Source: Chengkuizengella sediminis (lineage in GTDB: Bacteria; Bacillota; Bacilli; Paenibacillales; KCTC-33759). Taken from it: 64,000 nucleotides of DNA. A program made the translations under genes and the position numbers. Positions 31,783 to 41,038 of the stretch are shown here, piece after piece. The stretch is taken from assembly GCF_010078385.1 (NCBI RefSeq), contig NZ_SIJC01000001.1, positions 682,001 through 746,000 on the forward strand. Direction: 5' to 3'. The stretch's first letter is position 1, and each line of letters opens with the position of its first letter. The notes under the pieces are model-generated. The model was not told where the DNA came from, did not search any database, and saw only the letters and a list, made by a program, of their open reading frames with translations.

Positions 31783-32466
31783 TTAATTCTTTTTCCTAAA
31801 TTTCAACTCACTTACACTTTCATAAATAAAAATAGATGCACATACAATTGTAATTCCCAAGAAATATCCCGCCATAATATCAGTAAAATAATGTACAGAG
31901 AAATAAATCCGATTAAAACCTAACAAACCTATCAACAGAACAAATATGATAGAAATAATCCATTTATTTATTGTTCTTTTTGTATACTTCACTAAAAAAT
32001 AAGCTATTAAACCATAACACACCAGTCCCACAAGTGCATGTCCACTAGGAAAACTAAAACCTGTTCCATCAACTGCTGCGTTTATTTCAGGTCTAGGTCT
32101 TTGAAAAAAATCTTTAATTGATCCTTTTAAAATCTCACTTATTGCAACAGCAAGAGGTAAAATTATTACACCTATTAAATCTCGCTTCCTCCATCCTAAC
32201 CAGATCATTGCTAGCAACACTACGATCGGAATTGACCAATAGGTCACTGCTTCAGTTAAAAGAGTTAGAAAGCTTGATAAAAAACTGGGGGCATGTTGTT
32301 CCACCCATTCTAAAACCTGTATATCAAGAATTGAAGGTTTATTTATATTTACTGAATATACCAAAGATACAAAAATAGCAAGTGATAATATAGATAAAGC
32401 TAAAATAAATAATTTCGATTTTGATTGTAATGTTACTCCACTGTCTTGCCTGGATATTTGAGCCAC
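31783..32466 (-). CDS. PAP2 superfamily membrane phosphatase
   Basis: 227-residue integral membrane protein with about six helices. It hydrolyses lipid phosphates such as undecaprenyl pyrophosphate or phosphatidate. The three-part signature is complete: KDFFQRPRPE, FSFPSGHALVG and NRIYFSVHYFTDIMAG. GTG at 32466 is the best-supported start (GGAGG 11 nt upstream), but the first codons remain uncertain. It is a single gene with its own terminator. Whether it is an undecaprenyl pyrophosphatase cannot be decided. Confidence 0.88.
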   Translation of the reverse strand: MAQISRQDSGVTLQSKSKLFILALSILSLAIFVSLVYSVNINKPSILDIQVLEWVEQHAPSFLSSFLTLLTEAVTYWSIPIVVLLAMIWLGWRKRDLIGVIILPLAVAISEILKGSIKDFFQRPRPEINAAVDGTGFSFPSGHALVGLVCYGLIAYFLVKYTKRTINKWIISIIFVLLIGLLGFNRIYFSVHYFTDIMAGYFLGITIVCASIFIYESVSELKFRKKN

Positions 32467-32570
32467 GCCAATTAATACCTCCACAATCGTTAATGGTGAT
32501 GCTTTTTTGTTATCTTAACATAATATATCAAACACCAACAATAGTAACATTACATTTTTTAAAGCTACAT

Positions 32571-33464
32571 TTAGTTTTTCATTCTTGGATCCAAAGCATC
32601 TCTTAATCCATCACCCATTAAATTAAAGCCAAGTACAGTTAACATGATTGCAATCCCTGGGAAGAACATCGTCCAAGGTGCTTGTACTAAATACTCCTTT
32701 GAATCTGCTAACATTTTTCCCCACTCTGGATTTGGAGGTTCTGCTCCTAACCCCAGAAAACCTAAAGCAGCAGCTTCAATAATAGCAGTTGCTATAGCTA
32801 ATGTACCTTGAACAATAATTGGAGCCATACTGTTTGGTAAAATATGACGAAATAAAATTCTACGATCTCGCATCCCAATTGCTTTAGCCGCTGTAATATA
32901 TTCTTCTTGTTTGATGCTTAAAACTTTTGATCTAATTAAGCGGCCAAAATTAGGCACATTAATAATAGCTATCGCTATCAGTGCATTTCTTAATGAAGGA
33001 CCTAATACTGAAACAATCGCAATGGCTAGTAACATACTAGGAAAGGCAAGCATAATATCAAAAAATCTAGAAATGAGAGTATCCACCCATCTCCCGTAAT
33101 AACCAGCTAAGATTCCCAGTAAACAACCAACCACAATAGATCCTATAACTGAAACGAATCCAACCCACAGTGATATTCGAGCTCCGTGAATTACACGTGA
33201 TAAAATATCTCTTCCGAAATCATCTGTTCCTAACAAGTGTTCACTTGAAGGCGGCAATAATCGATCCGCTAGTTTTTGCTCATTAATGCCTTCAGGTGTT
33301 ATATACGGAGCAAAAATTGCTAAACTTATAAAAATGGTAACGATAATTAAACCTACAACGGCTAATTTATTTTTTTTAAAACTTTTCCAAGCATCTAACC
33401 ACAAAAGAAAACGACTTCCTCTTACGGATTGCTGTGGAGCTTTATTTGGAGCTAGTTCTGCCAT
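32571..33464 (-). CDS. appC: Oligopeptide/dipeptide ABC transporter permease (AppC-like)
   Basis: 297-residue inner-membrane permease with six helices, the last gene of the transporter operon. The EAA loop reads EEYITAAKAIGMRDRRILFRHILPN and the N-terminal region NKLAVVGLIIVTIFISLAIFAPYI is typical of the OppC/DppC group. GLGAEPPNPEWGKMLADS is another family hallmark. It follows appB by 49 bases. Confidence 0.9.
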   Translation of the reverse strand: MAELAPNKAPQQSVRGSRFLLWLDAWKSFKKNKLAVVGLIIVTIFISLAIFAPYITPEGINEQKLADRLLPPSSEHLLGTDDFGRDILSRVIHGARISLWVGFVSVIGSIVVGCLLGILAGYYGRWVDTLISRFFDIMLAFPSMLLAIAIVSVLGPSLRNALIAIAIINVPNFGRLIRSKVLSIKQEEYITAAKAIGMRDRRILFRHILPNSMAPIIVQGTLAIATAIIEAAALGFLGLGAEPPNPEWGKMLADSKEYLVQAPWTMFFPGIAIMLTVLGFNLMGDGLRDALDPRMKN

Positions 33465-33513
33465 AAGTAATCCTCCCCTTTGTTTAGGAGTTTTTCAGAT
33501 TTTTATTAGAATG

Positions 33514-34518
33514 TTAATTGTATTTAATTCTAGGATCGATAAATGCATATAATAAATCAACAATAAGGTTAATCAATACAAAAATAGTTGCTACGATTAA
33601 TATTCCAGACTGAATGACAGGATAATCCCGAAATTCAATTGCATTATAAATATATCGCCCAATCCCAGGCCATGAAAAAATAGTTTCTGTTAATATTGCT
33701 CCGCCTAACAATAGTCCTGTTTGCAAACCGGTTACAGTTAATACTGGAATGACTGCATTTTTTAAAGAATGTTTATACACAACCCAAAACATCTTCTGCC
33801 CCTTTGCTCTAGCTGTTCTAATATAATCAGAACGCATAACTTCTAACATACTGGAGCGAGTAATTCTTGCAATAATAGCCATTGGTATAGTTGCAAGTGC
33901 TATACCAGGCATAATCAAGTGCTTTAACACATCTATAAACTGATCCATTCTACCTTGTAATATCGTATCAATTAAATAGAAATGAGTAATGGTTTCAACA
34001 GGATTTTTAACATTTTCTCGCTTTGAAGGAGGTAACCAATCAAGTTGAACAGAAAAAATCCACTGTTCCATCAAACCTAGCCAAAATATTGGCATGGAAA
34101 CCCCTACGAGTGCAACTACCATTGCTGTATAATCAAACCAAGATTTTTGAAACCATGCGCTGATAATCCCGGCATTCACACCAACAACTACAGCAATAAG
34201 CAAAGCTACGAACGAGAGCTCAAAGGTAGCCGCCAAATAAGGCCATATCTCTCCACTTACCTCTGCCTTCGTTCTAAGTGATTCACCTAAATCCAACGTG
34301 AATAACTGTTTTAAATATTCAAAATACTGAGTAAACCATGGTTGGTCAAGCCCTAGTTCTGCCCTTAAACTGTTAATGGCATCCTCCGTAGCAAGCTGAC
34401 CTAAAATCACTTGAGCAGGATCACCTGGAATCGCTCGAATCATAAAAAATACGATAAATGTCATTCCAAACAAAACGGGTATCAACATTAAAAGTCGTCT
34501 AATGGTATAACTGAACAC
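33514..34518 (-). CDS. appB: Oligopeptide/dipeptide ABC transporter permease (AppB-like)
   Basis: 334-residue permease with six helices. GTG at 34518 is chosen because GAGG lies 8 nt upstream. Typical motifs: MTFIVFFMIRAIPGDPAQVI near the N-terminus, EAA loop SDYIRTARAKGQKMFWVVYKHSLKN, and GAILTETIFSWPGIGRYIYNA. It pairs with AppC to form the channel. A repeat module and a terminator-like hairpin separate it from appA. Confidence 0.9.
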   Translation of the reverse strand: MFSYTIRRLLMLIPVLFGMTFIVFFMIRAIPGDPAQVILGQLATEDAINSLRAELGLDQPWFTQYFEYLKQLFTLDLGESLRTKAEVSGEIWPYLAATFELSFVALLIAVVVGVNAGIISAWFQKSWFDYTAMVVALVGVSMPIFWLGLMEQWIFSVQLDWLPPSKRENVKNPVETITHFYLIDTILQGRMDQFIDVLKHLIMPGIALATIPMAIIARITRSSMLEVMRSDYIRTARAKGQKMFWVVYKHSLKNAVIPVLTVTGLQTGLLLGGAILTETIFSWPGIGRYIYNAIEFRDYPVIQSGILIVATIFVLINLIVDLLYAFIDPRIKYN

Positions 34519-34544
34519 TAATATCACCTCTTCATATACCCATA

Positions 34545-34606
34545 TTTACCCCAAAAAGTGAAGTATGCACACGGATGTGATTGCCGAGTACTTTTCAGGG
34601 ACCCCG
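34545..34606. repeat. Second copy of the ACCCCAAAAAGTGAAG repeat module
   Basis: TTTACCCCAAAAAGTGAAG, about 25 unlike bases, then GTACTTTTCAGGGACCCCG. The same two words in the same order are found inside the MITE-like element at 23042-23103. The outer TTCAAAAAGT inverted repeats are missing here, so this is a partial or rearranged copy located just upstream of appB. Confidence 0.65.
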
Positions 34607-34763
34607 GATTAAAATGAAGGTTTCTTCCTTCGGGAGCCCGATGATTACCAATACTTTAAGAGGGCTCTGAGCCACTAATAAAATCACATATGTGAGTTGA
34701 TGCTTCGACATTTATCCCCAATACATTAGCAGGTACCGAAGTCAAAACTTGTTTCTTTCCTTT

Positions 34764-34796
34764 AAAAAAGGGGAGGTTTTAGCTCCCCTTTTTTTT
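34764..34796. terminator. Terminator-like hairpin between appA and appB
   Basis: AAAAAAGGGGAG pairs with CTCCCCTTTTTT around a 9-nt loop, T-run on both strands, immediately after appA. Partial termination would yield more binding protein than permease, as is common in such operons. Confidence 0.8.
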
Positions 34797-34804
34797 ATTC
34801 TAAC

Positions 34805-36460
34805 TTAGTCAAAATAAACTTTTGTTAAAGCTTGAGAACCTGTTGGATGAGCGAAAAAGTCATTAACATTGTTCTTTCCACCAAGAATTGGAGTTGAATG
34901 CACTAAAGGAATCCACGGTGCATCTTCATGAATAATCGCCTGTGCTTCCTTATAAAGCTCCTCACGTGCTGCTTGATCAGGGTTTGATTGTGCTTCAATT
35001 AAGATGTCATGTAATTCAGGATTACTGTAATAAGCGTAGTTGTTACTTCCAATGTTATCTTGATCTAACAAGACATACATAAAGTTATCAGCATCTCCAT
35101 TATCCCCAGTCCAACCTAATAGGAATGCATCTGCTTCACCATTTCTTGCTTTTTCTAAATAAGTAGCCCATTCATAAGATACGATTTTAGCCTTTACACC
35201 AATTTGTGCAAAGCTACTTTGAATAACTTCTGCTACTTTTTGACCGTCAGGCATATAAGGACGTGGTACTGGCATAGCCCACAGTTCCATTTCAAAACCA
35301 TCAGGATATCCTGCTTGTGCTAATAATTCTTTCGCTTTTTCTAAATCATATGGATATGGATCGATGTCATCATTATATCCAGCAATAACAGGTGGTAATG
35401 GGTTTTTAGCCGGTACTGCTTGTCCTGCATAAAAAGCTGCAATAATACCTTCTTTATCAACGGCATGGTTTAAGGCTTGACGAACAAGTTTTTCATTGAA
35501 TGGTGGTCTTGTATTCGTTAAACCTAAATAACCAACATTCATAGAAGGTCGAACGAACAATTGCAAGTCGCCTTCCCCTTCAATTCTTGTACTGTCGTTT
35601 GGACTTACTCCATCCGCAATATCTATCTCTCCCGCAATTAATTCATTTAATCTTGTTGCGTTATCTGGAATAGAAACAAATATAACTTTTTCTAGTTTTG
35701 GATAATCCTTCATCCAATAATTTTCATTTTTTACTAAAACAACGCGATCATTTCTTTTCCATTCTTGAAATACAAACGGGCCAGTCCCGACTGGATTTTC
35801 TGTAAAACTCTCCCCATGTTCTTCTAAAGCTGCAGGACTAGCAATCGCAAACGGAGGCATTGCTACATTTTGTAGAAACGGTGCTTGTGGTCGACTTAGT
35901 GTAAATTCAACCGTAAGCTCATCAACCGCTTTTACTTCTTGAATGACATGACCTTCATCCCCTTTAAATCCTCCAAACATAGATCCATAATAATAGAATG
36001 AAGATTTTTCACCATTTGCCCAACGCTCAAAGTTATAAACAATTGCATCTGCATTAAAGTCTGTACCATCGTGGAACTTTACTCCCTCGCGAAGATTAAA
36101 AGTGTATGTTAATCCATCATCACTTGTTGTCCAATCAGTTGCCAAACTCGGTTCAATAGAAGTATCTACATCACCATACTTCACTAAAGTATCATAAATG
36201 TTTAAAGTTACTTTAATGGACTCACCATCTGTGACTAAAGCAGGGTCTAAATCAACTGAATCAGCGCCACGCCCAAACACTAGAGTGCTTTCTGTAGAAC
36301 TCTCCTCTGATTGTTGGTTCTGATCATCATTAGTCTCCTCATTGTTTTCATTTGTCTCCCCTTGTGTTTCTTCAGTTGGAGCTTCAGAGCCACAACCAAC
36401 TAAAGCAATTCCCAGAACAAAAATAAACACTAGTGCAAGAAAAATACTCTTTTTTTTCAT
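34805..36460 (-). CDS. appA: Oligopeptide-binding lipoprotein (SBP_bac_5)
   Basis: 551-residue extracellular solute-binding protein. The N-terminal signal ends LVGCGSEAPTEE, a lipobox with lipidated Cys, followed by an acidic, Asn/Gln-rich linker. The SBP_bac_5 fold shows YTFNLREGVKFHDGTDFNAD, GTGPFVFQEWKRNDRVVLVKNENYW, LNELIAGEIDIADG and VRQALNHAVDKEGI. It binds peptides for AppBC. The ATG at 36460 follows a GGAGGG site. Confidence 0.92.
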   Translation of the reverse strand: MKKKSIFLALVFIFVLGIALVGCGSEAPTEETQGETNENNEETNDDQNQQSEESSTESTLVFGRGADSVDLDPALVTDGESIKVTLNIYDTLVKYGDVDTSIEPSLATDWTTSDDGLTYTFNLREGVKFHDGTDFNADAIVYNFERWANGEKSSFYYYGSMFGGFKGDEGHVIQEVKAVDELTVEFTLSRPQAPFLQNVAMPPFAIASPAALEEHGESFTENPVGTGPFVFQEWKRNDRVVLVKNENYWMKDYPKLEKVIFVSIPDNATRLNELIAGEIDIADGVSPNDSTRIEGEGDLQLFVRPSMNVGYLGLTNTRPPFNEKLVRQALNHAVDKEGIIAAFYAGQAVPAKNPLPPVIAGYNDDIDPYPYDLEKAKELLAQAGYPDGFEMELWAMPVPRPYMPDGQKVAEVIQSSFAQIGVKAKIVSYEWATYLEKARNGEADAFLLGWTGDNGDADNFMYVLLDQDNIGSNNYAYYSNPELHDILIEAQSNPDQAAREELYKEAQAIIHEDAPWIPLVHSTPILGGKNNVNDFFAHPTGSQALTKVYFD

Positions 36461-36492
36461 TTCTTTTTAACCCTCCTATTTTTTATCTATCA

Positions 36493-37476
36493 CTAAAGCT
36501 GCTCGTTCTTGTTGTACAAATGACAAGCAACATAATGATCTTGCTCAATTTCTTCAAACTCTGGCTGAACTGTCTTACAAATCTCCATACATTGTGGACA
36601 TCTTGTGTGAAATGAACATCCCTGTGGTGGATTTGAAGGACTTGGCATTTCCCCTGTTAACTCAATATGTTCCCTCTCAAATGTAGGATCAGGAATAGGC
36701 ACTGAACTTAGAAGAGCCTCAGTATATGGATGCAGTGGTTTGTTATAAAGCTTTTCACTGCTGGATAATTCTACTATTTTACCTAAATACATAACGGCTA
36801 CACGATTACAAATATGTCTAACAACCCCTAAATCATGTGCTATAAATATATAGGTTAATGAAAATGCCTTTTGCAGATCATCTAGTAAATTTAATATTTG
36901 TGATTGAATTGAGACGTCCAATGCAGAAACAGGTTCATCCGCTATGATGAGTTTTGGTTTCGTCATTAGAGCACGTGCTATACCAATACGCTGTCGCTGC
37001 CCACCGCTGAATTGATGGGGATACCGTTTTGCATGATAGCTGCTCAAACCTACTGTTTCCAGCATTTCGATAACCATTTGTTTGCGTTCTTTAGGGGTAC
37101 CTATTTTATGAACGATTAAAGGTTCTTCTAATATTTTCTCAACTGTATGCCTAGGGTTAAGAGAAGCGAATGGATCTTGAAAGATCATCTGAACATCTCT
37201 TCTAACCGTACGCAATTCATTTGAACTTAGACTTGTTAATTCCTTTTCGTTAAATTTGACCTTTCCATCAGTAGGTTCTTGTAAGCGAAGAAGTGTTCTT
37301 CCAGTTGTAGATTTTCCACAACCACTCTCCCCCACTAGGCCGAAGGTCTCTCCTTCAAATACAGAGAACGACACATCGTCTACCGCCTTTACATCCCCTA
37401 TTTTCCGCCCTAGAATTCCACCATTAATCGGAAAATACTTCTTCATTTTTTCAACTTCTAATAGTGTTTTTGTCAT
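36493..37476 (-). CDS. appF: Oligopeptide ABC transporter ATP-binding protein (AppF-like)
   Basis: 327-residue ABC ATPase. Start ATG at 37476 (MTKTLLEVEKMKKYF), with GAGG 9 nt upstream, inside the end of appD (26-base overlap). Walker A GESGCGKSTTGRTLLRL, signature QFSGGQRQRIGIARAL, Walker B LIIADEPVSALDVS. The C-terminal oligo_HPY region ends in PQGCSFHTRCPQCMEICKTV with the four-cysteine cluster typical of OppF/DppF. Confidence 0.92.
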   Translation of the reverse strand: MTKTLLEVEKMKKYFPINGGILGRKIGDVKAVDDVSFSVFEGETFGLVGESGCGKSTTGRTLLRLQEPTDGKVKFNEKELTSLSSNELRTVRRDVQMIFQDPFASLNPRHTVEKILEEPLIVHKIGTPKERKQMVIEMLETVGLSSYHAKRYPHQFSGGQRQRIGIARALMTKPKLIIADEPVSALDVSIQSQILNLLDDLQKAFSLTYIFIAHDLGVVRHICNRVAVMYLGKIVELSSSEKLYNKPLHPYTEALLSSVPIPDPTFEREHIELTGEMPSPSNPPQGCSFHTRCPQCMEICKTVQPEFEEIEQDHYVACHLYNKNEQL

Positions 37477-38464
37477 ACGTATTTTCCTCACTTTCCTCAT
37501 GTAAAAAGCAACGAACCTTATGGTTAGTTTCAATTGTAACTAATTCTGGTGTTTCTACTTTACATTTATCCATGACAAAATCACACCGATCAGCAAATCT
37601 ACACCCCTGTTTAATAGACCCAGGAATCGGTACATTTCCTGGAATTGAGTATAAACGACTCTTTTTATCACGAATATCAGGTACAGATTGAATTAAACCT
37701 TTAGTATATGGGTGCTGCGGACTCTCAAATATCGTTTTAACATCCGTTTCCTCAACTATTTTCCCTGCATACATGACAATGACTCTTTCACATATTTCTG
37801 ATACAACGCCAAGATCATGTGTGATAAGTATAATAGATGTATTTAGCTGTTTATTTAATCTCTTCATCAAAGCCAAGATTTGTGACTGAATTGTAACATC
37901 TAAAGCTGTAGTTGGTTCATCAGCGATTAATACTTTCGGTTCACAAACCATTGCCATTGCAATCATAACCCTCTGTCTCATTCCTCCAGATAACTGATGA
38001 GGATATTCATTCATCAATTCCTCTGCACGAGGTAGACCGACTAACTTTAAATATTCTATCGCTTTCATTTCTGCTTGCTTTTTATTCCATTTACGATGAA
38101 TTAAGATCGCTTCCATGATTTGATTACCAATGGTAAAAAGCGGATTCAAAGAAGTCATAGGTTCCTGAAATATCATAGCTATCTCATTTCCACGTATATC
38201 CCTCATTTTTGATTCAGAAGCTTTTAAAATATTTTCATCGTTAAAAATAATCTCTCCGCCCACAACTTTACCTGGGGGGTGAGGTACTAGTCCCATTATT
38301 GAAAGGGAAGTAACACTTTTGCCACATCCGGATTCTCCTACTATCGCAATAATCTCCCCTTGTTTTAAGTTGAAATCTATATCGTCAACAGCTGGCACTT
38401 CGGATTTATCCATAAAAAAAGAGGTTTTTAGTCCATTTACCTGTAATACAGAAGTTTCACTCAT
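37451..38464 (-). CDS. appD: Oligopeptide ABC transporter ATP-binding protein (AppD-like)
   Basis: 337-residue ABC ATPase, first gene of the operon. Walker A GESGCGKSVTSLSIMGL, signature QLSGGMRQRVMIAMAM, Walker B VLIADEPTTALDVTIQ. The C-terminal oligo_HPY part includes IPGSIKQGCRFADRCDFVMDK with Fe-S-type cysteines. Gene order D-F-A-B-C matches the Bacillus subtilis app operon, not opp (A-B-C-D-F). Confidence 0.92.
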   Translation of the reverse strand: MSETSVLQVNGLKTSFFMDKSEVPAVDDIDFNLKQGEIIAIVGESGCGKSVTSLSIMGLVPHPPGKVVGGEIIFNDENILKASESKMRDIRGNEIAMIFQEPMTSLNPLFTIGNQIMEAILIHRKWNKKQAEMKAIEYLKLVGLPRAEELMNEYPHQLSGGMRQRVMIAMAMVCEPKVLIADEPTTALDVTIQSQILALMKRLNKQLNTSIILITHDLGVVSEICERVIVMYAGKIVEETDVKTIFESPQHPYTKGLIQSVPDIRDKKSRLYSIPGNVPIPGSIKQGCRFADRCDFVMDKCKVETPELVTIETNHKVRCFLHEESEENTYDKNTIRS

Positions 38465-39147
38465 TTCATTACCCCCAAGATATAAACAATTTAAATTAGA
38501 TAAGTACCGATAAAACCATCATCAAAAGCATTAAAGTCATATGATTTTTCGATTTATTATAACAGTTCCATCCAATGAAAGCGCTTCATTCCTTTCTCGT
38601 AATATTGGTGTAAGTAGTAGCCTTCATAGATATGAAAATCAATTAGTAACCAGGATAATTCAACATTTTGAAATTAATTTAGTTTGAAGTTCTATTTGTA
38701 TAAACGAAAATAGTGAAGTTAAAAATCTCTGAAGTTGACTTGATAGCTTACTTTAAATCTTTAAATGCTCTAAAGAGGTCAAATATCGACAGGAGTATAC
38801 ATAAAAGTTGAAGGTGAATAAGTTAAATGTTGAATATTTATCCACACTTTTACTCACAGATGTAAGGTTTTATATTTATTGAAATATTATCATATTCCTA
38901 TTCTTTTTTCTATATTAAATATAAAATAATTTCACTGAAGTTTATATTTACCATGATTATATAAGGGATTGTTTATTTATAATTTAATATTGATCATTAT
39001 GAAATTTACTGGTAATATCAAGAATTTTTCACTGTTTGACCACTCTATAATATGACATTTTTTTATTGTGGAAATGAATCTAGTAAGTTAATATGTATGA
39101 ATAGATTTTAGATACAAATAGCACCCTTAGAAGAAAGTTGGATAAAT
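38465..39147. other. 683-base intergenic region upstream of app and dagK-like genes
   Basis: Very AT-rich divergent region. Near 38556-38588 it contains the app promoter candidate listed separately. A single perfect DnaA-box word (TTATCCACA, 38838-38846) occurs, not clustered. I find no gene, riboswitch or repeat in the rest. Confidence 0.5.
38556..38588 (-). promoter_or_regulatory. Candidate promoter of the app operon with cre-like word
   Basis: On the minus strand TGTTATAAT is an extended -10 box. About 15 bases upstream is TGAAGCGCTTTCA, close to a CcpA cre but one base short of the consensus. Carbon-catabolite control is therefore only a possibility. Confidence 0.4.
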
Positions 39148-40053
39148 ATGATAGGTTTTGTTGTGAACCCCGTTTCTGGGAATGGAAGGGGTCTTAAAGT
39201 TTGGCATGAAATTAGACATATATTAAATGAAAAAGACATAAAATATGTTGAAAGTTTTACTAATAAAGTAGGTTCTGGAACAACATGTACACTACATTTA
39301 ATTAATAAATATAAACCTAATATCATTGTAGCAGTTGGAGGTGATGGAACCGTGCACGAAGTTATCAATGGGATCTATCAAGCTGACGTTAACAACAAAG
39401 TCCATTTTGGGTATATTCCTTCTGGTTCTGGAAACGATTATGCTAGGGGAGTAAACTTGCCAAAACATCACTTGAAAGCACTTGAAATAATCTTACACTC
39501 AAATCAACGTAAAACATTAGATCTATTAAAAATTGATAATGAAGTCGCAGTATGTTCTATTGGTGCTGGTTTAGATGGAAAAATAGCTCAAATCACGAAC
39601 GACGCTAAGTATAAAAAATGGTTTAATGGTCTTCGTCTTGGAGGTTTAGCTTATGTGATCTCATTATTTAGAGTATTATTTTCTTTTCGTACCAGTGACA
39701 TCACTTTAAATATTGATGGAGAACTAAAACAACTTAAGAATGTATGGTTCATCACTGTTTCTAACCTTCCATACTATGGGGGCGGGATGATCATTAATCC
39801 AGATGCGAGCCCAAATGATAAAAAAGCGGAGATTTGTATTATTAGCAATATCAATCGATTAGAACTTCTAACACTATTTCCTCTTGTATATTTTGGAAAA
39901 CATGCTAGACATAAAGCAGTGAGTTTCTTTTCTGGGAAAAAGATAGAATATGCACCAAACCATTACCTTACCACTCAAGCAGATGGAGAAACTATAAAAG
40001 TGAATAAATATAAAATTGAAGTTTTGTCCAGCCATATCACAGTTGTCAAATAA
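39148..40053 (+). CDS. Diacylglycerol kinase-family lipid kinase
   Basis: 301-residue cytoplasmic kinase of the DAGK catalytic family (DgkB/YegS/BmrU type), phosphorylating diacylglycerol or a similar lipid. Motifs: FVVNPVSGNGRG, VAVGGDGTVHEVINGIY (ATP loop GGDGT), FGYIPSGSGNDYARG, and a C-terminal beta domain with TQADGETIK. Length is normal. The ribosome binding site is weak (AGAAAG). Confidence 0.9.
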   Translation: MIGFVVNPVSGNGRGLKVWHEIRHILNEKDIKYVESFTNKVGSGTTCTLHLINKYKPNIIVAVGGDGTVHEVINGIYQADVNNKVHFGYIPSGSGNDYARGVNLPKHHLKALEIILHSNQRKTLDLLKIDNEVAVCSIGAGLDGKIAQITNDAKYKKWFNGLRLGGLAYVISLFRVLFSFRTSDITLNIDGELKQLKNVWFITVSNLPYYGGGMIINPDASPNDKKAEICIISNINRLELLTLFPLVYFGKHARHKAVSFFSGKKIEYAPNHYLTTQADGETIKVNKYKIEVLSSHITVVK

Positions 40054-40094
40054 ACTCGAATTTTGTAGAAAAAATACTAAACATAAAACAACGG

Positions 40095-40122
40095 TTGAGA
40101 AATTCTATTAATACGTTATACT
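40095..40122 (+). promoter_or_regulatory. Vegetative promoter of the amino-acid ABC transporter
   Basis: TTGAGA, 16-nt spacer, TATACT, 43 bases upstream of the binding-protein start. Confidence 0.65.
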
Positions 40123-40164
40123 ATAAAATAAATATATATAATTTATACAAAAAGGGGAATAAAA

Positions 40165-40938
40165 ATGAAAAAGAATTTATTAATTGTATTGTTGATTAGT
40201 ATGGTCGCGATTTTAGCTGCTTGTGGCGGTGGAGATAAAGTCATTGTGGGTACTGATGCTGCATTTGCTCCATTTGAATCATTGGATGGGGAAGAGATTG
40301 TTGGGTTTGATGTGGATTTATTAGCTGCAGTTATGGAAGAAGCAGGTCTTGATTATGAATTAAACAATATTGGATGGGATCCAATATTCCCTTCATTGAA
40401 AAATGGAAGTATTGATATTGCAATATCTGGAATTACAATTACAGATGAACGTAATGAGGAATATGATTTCACGAGACCATATTTTGAATCCACTCATATG
40501 ATTGCTTTTTACGAAGGAACAGATATTAAAACTGCTACTGATTTAGAAGGAAAAGTCATTGGAGTTCAAACAGGTACAACTGGACAGTTTGCTGCTGAAT
40601 CAATAGTTGGTGAATTAAACCCTGACTTACAATTATTTGAAACAACAGCACTTGCACTAGCTGCTTTAAAACAAGGAAACATTGAAGCTGTAGTTACTGA
40701 TATTGCTGTAGCTGCAGAATTTGTTAAGAACAACCCTGACGATAATGTTCAACTAGTATCAGATGCTGAAAATTTTGAAGCAGAATATTATGGATTAATG
40801 ATTGCAGATGGTAGTGAATTAAAAGAAACGTTGGATAAAGCATTAACAACGGTCATTGAAGACGGAAAATATGCTGAGATTTATGAGAAATGGTTTGGTA
40901 CATCACCTGATGTTGAAACATTACTAAATCAACAATAG
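40165..40938 (+). CDS. Amino-acid-binding lipoprotein (SBP_bac_3)
   Basis: 257-residue extracellular binding protein. The signal peptide ends ILAACGGGDK (lipobox). The bilobal fold shows VIVGTDAAFAPFESLDGEEI, GFDVDLLAAVMEEAG, GSIDIAISGITITDERNEEYDFTRPYF and GVQTGTTGQFAAE. The pattern suits polar amino acids such as Gln, Arg or cystine; the ligand cannot be fixed. It heads a three-gene operon. Confidence 0.9.
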   Translation: MKKNLLIVLLISMVAILAACGGGDKVIVGTDAAFAPFESLDGEEIVGFDVDLLAAVMEEAGLDYELNNIGWDPIFPSLKNGSIDIAISGITITDERNEEYDFTRPYFESTHMIAFYEGTDIKTATDLEGKVIGVQTGTTGQFAAESIVGELNPDLQLFETTALALAALKQGNIEAVVTDIAVAAEFVKNNPDDNVQLVSDAENFEAEYYGLMIADGSELKETLDKALTTVIEDGKYAEIYEKWFGTSPDVETLLNQQ

Positions 40939-40959
40939 TTTGAATGAGACATTATATTC

Positions 40960-40996
40960 AAGCGTAGCGCGAACAAGCGGTACGCTTTCTTTTTTG
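40960..40996 (+). terminator. Partial terminator after the binding-protein gene
   Basis: AAGCGTA-G-CGC pairs with GCG-G-TACGCTT around a 6-nt loop, followed by TCTTTTTT. It probably lets the binding protein be made in excess over permease and ATPase. Confidence 0.8.
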
Positions 40997-41038
40997 ATAA
41001 TAATAATGTGTTTTAAATGAATAAAATGGAGTGAGTTT

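Noticed and set aside
38576-38588. CcpA cre site at the app promoter
   Set aside because: One base shorter than the consensus palindrome; mentioned only as cre-like.
38838-38846. Perfect DnaA-box word TTATCCACA
   Set aside because: Single occurrence in AT-rich DNA with no cluster, no dnaA/dnaN nearby and no AT-rich unwinding repeat, so not an origin.
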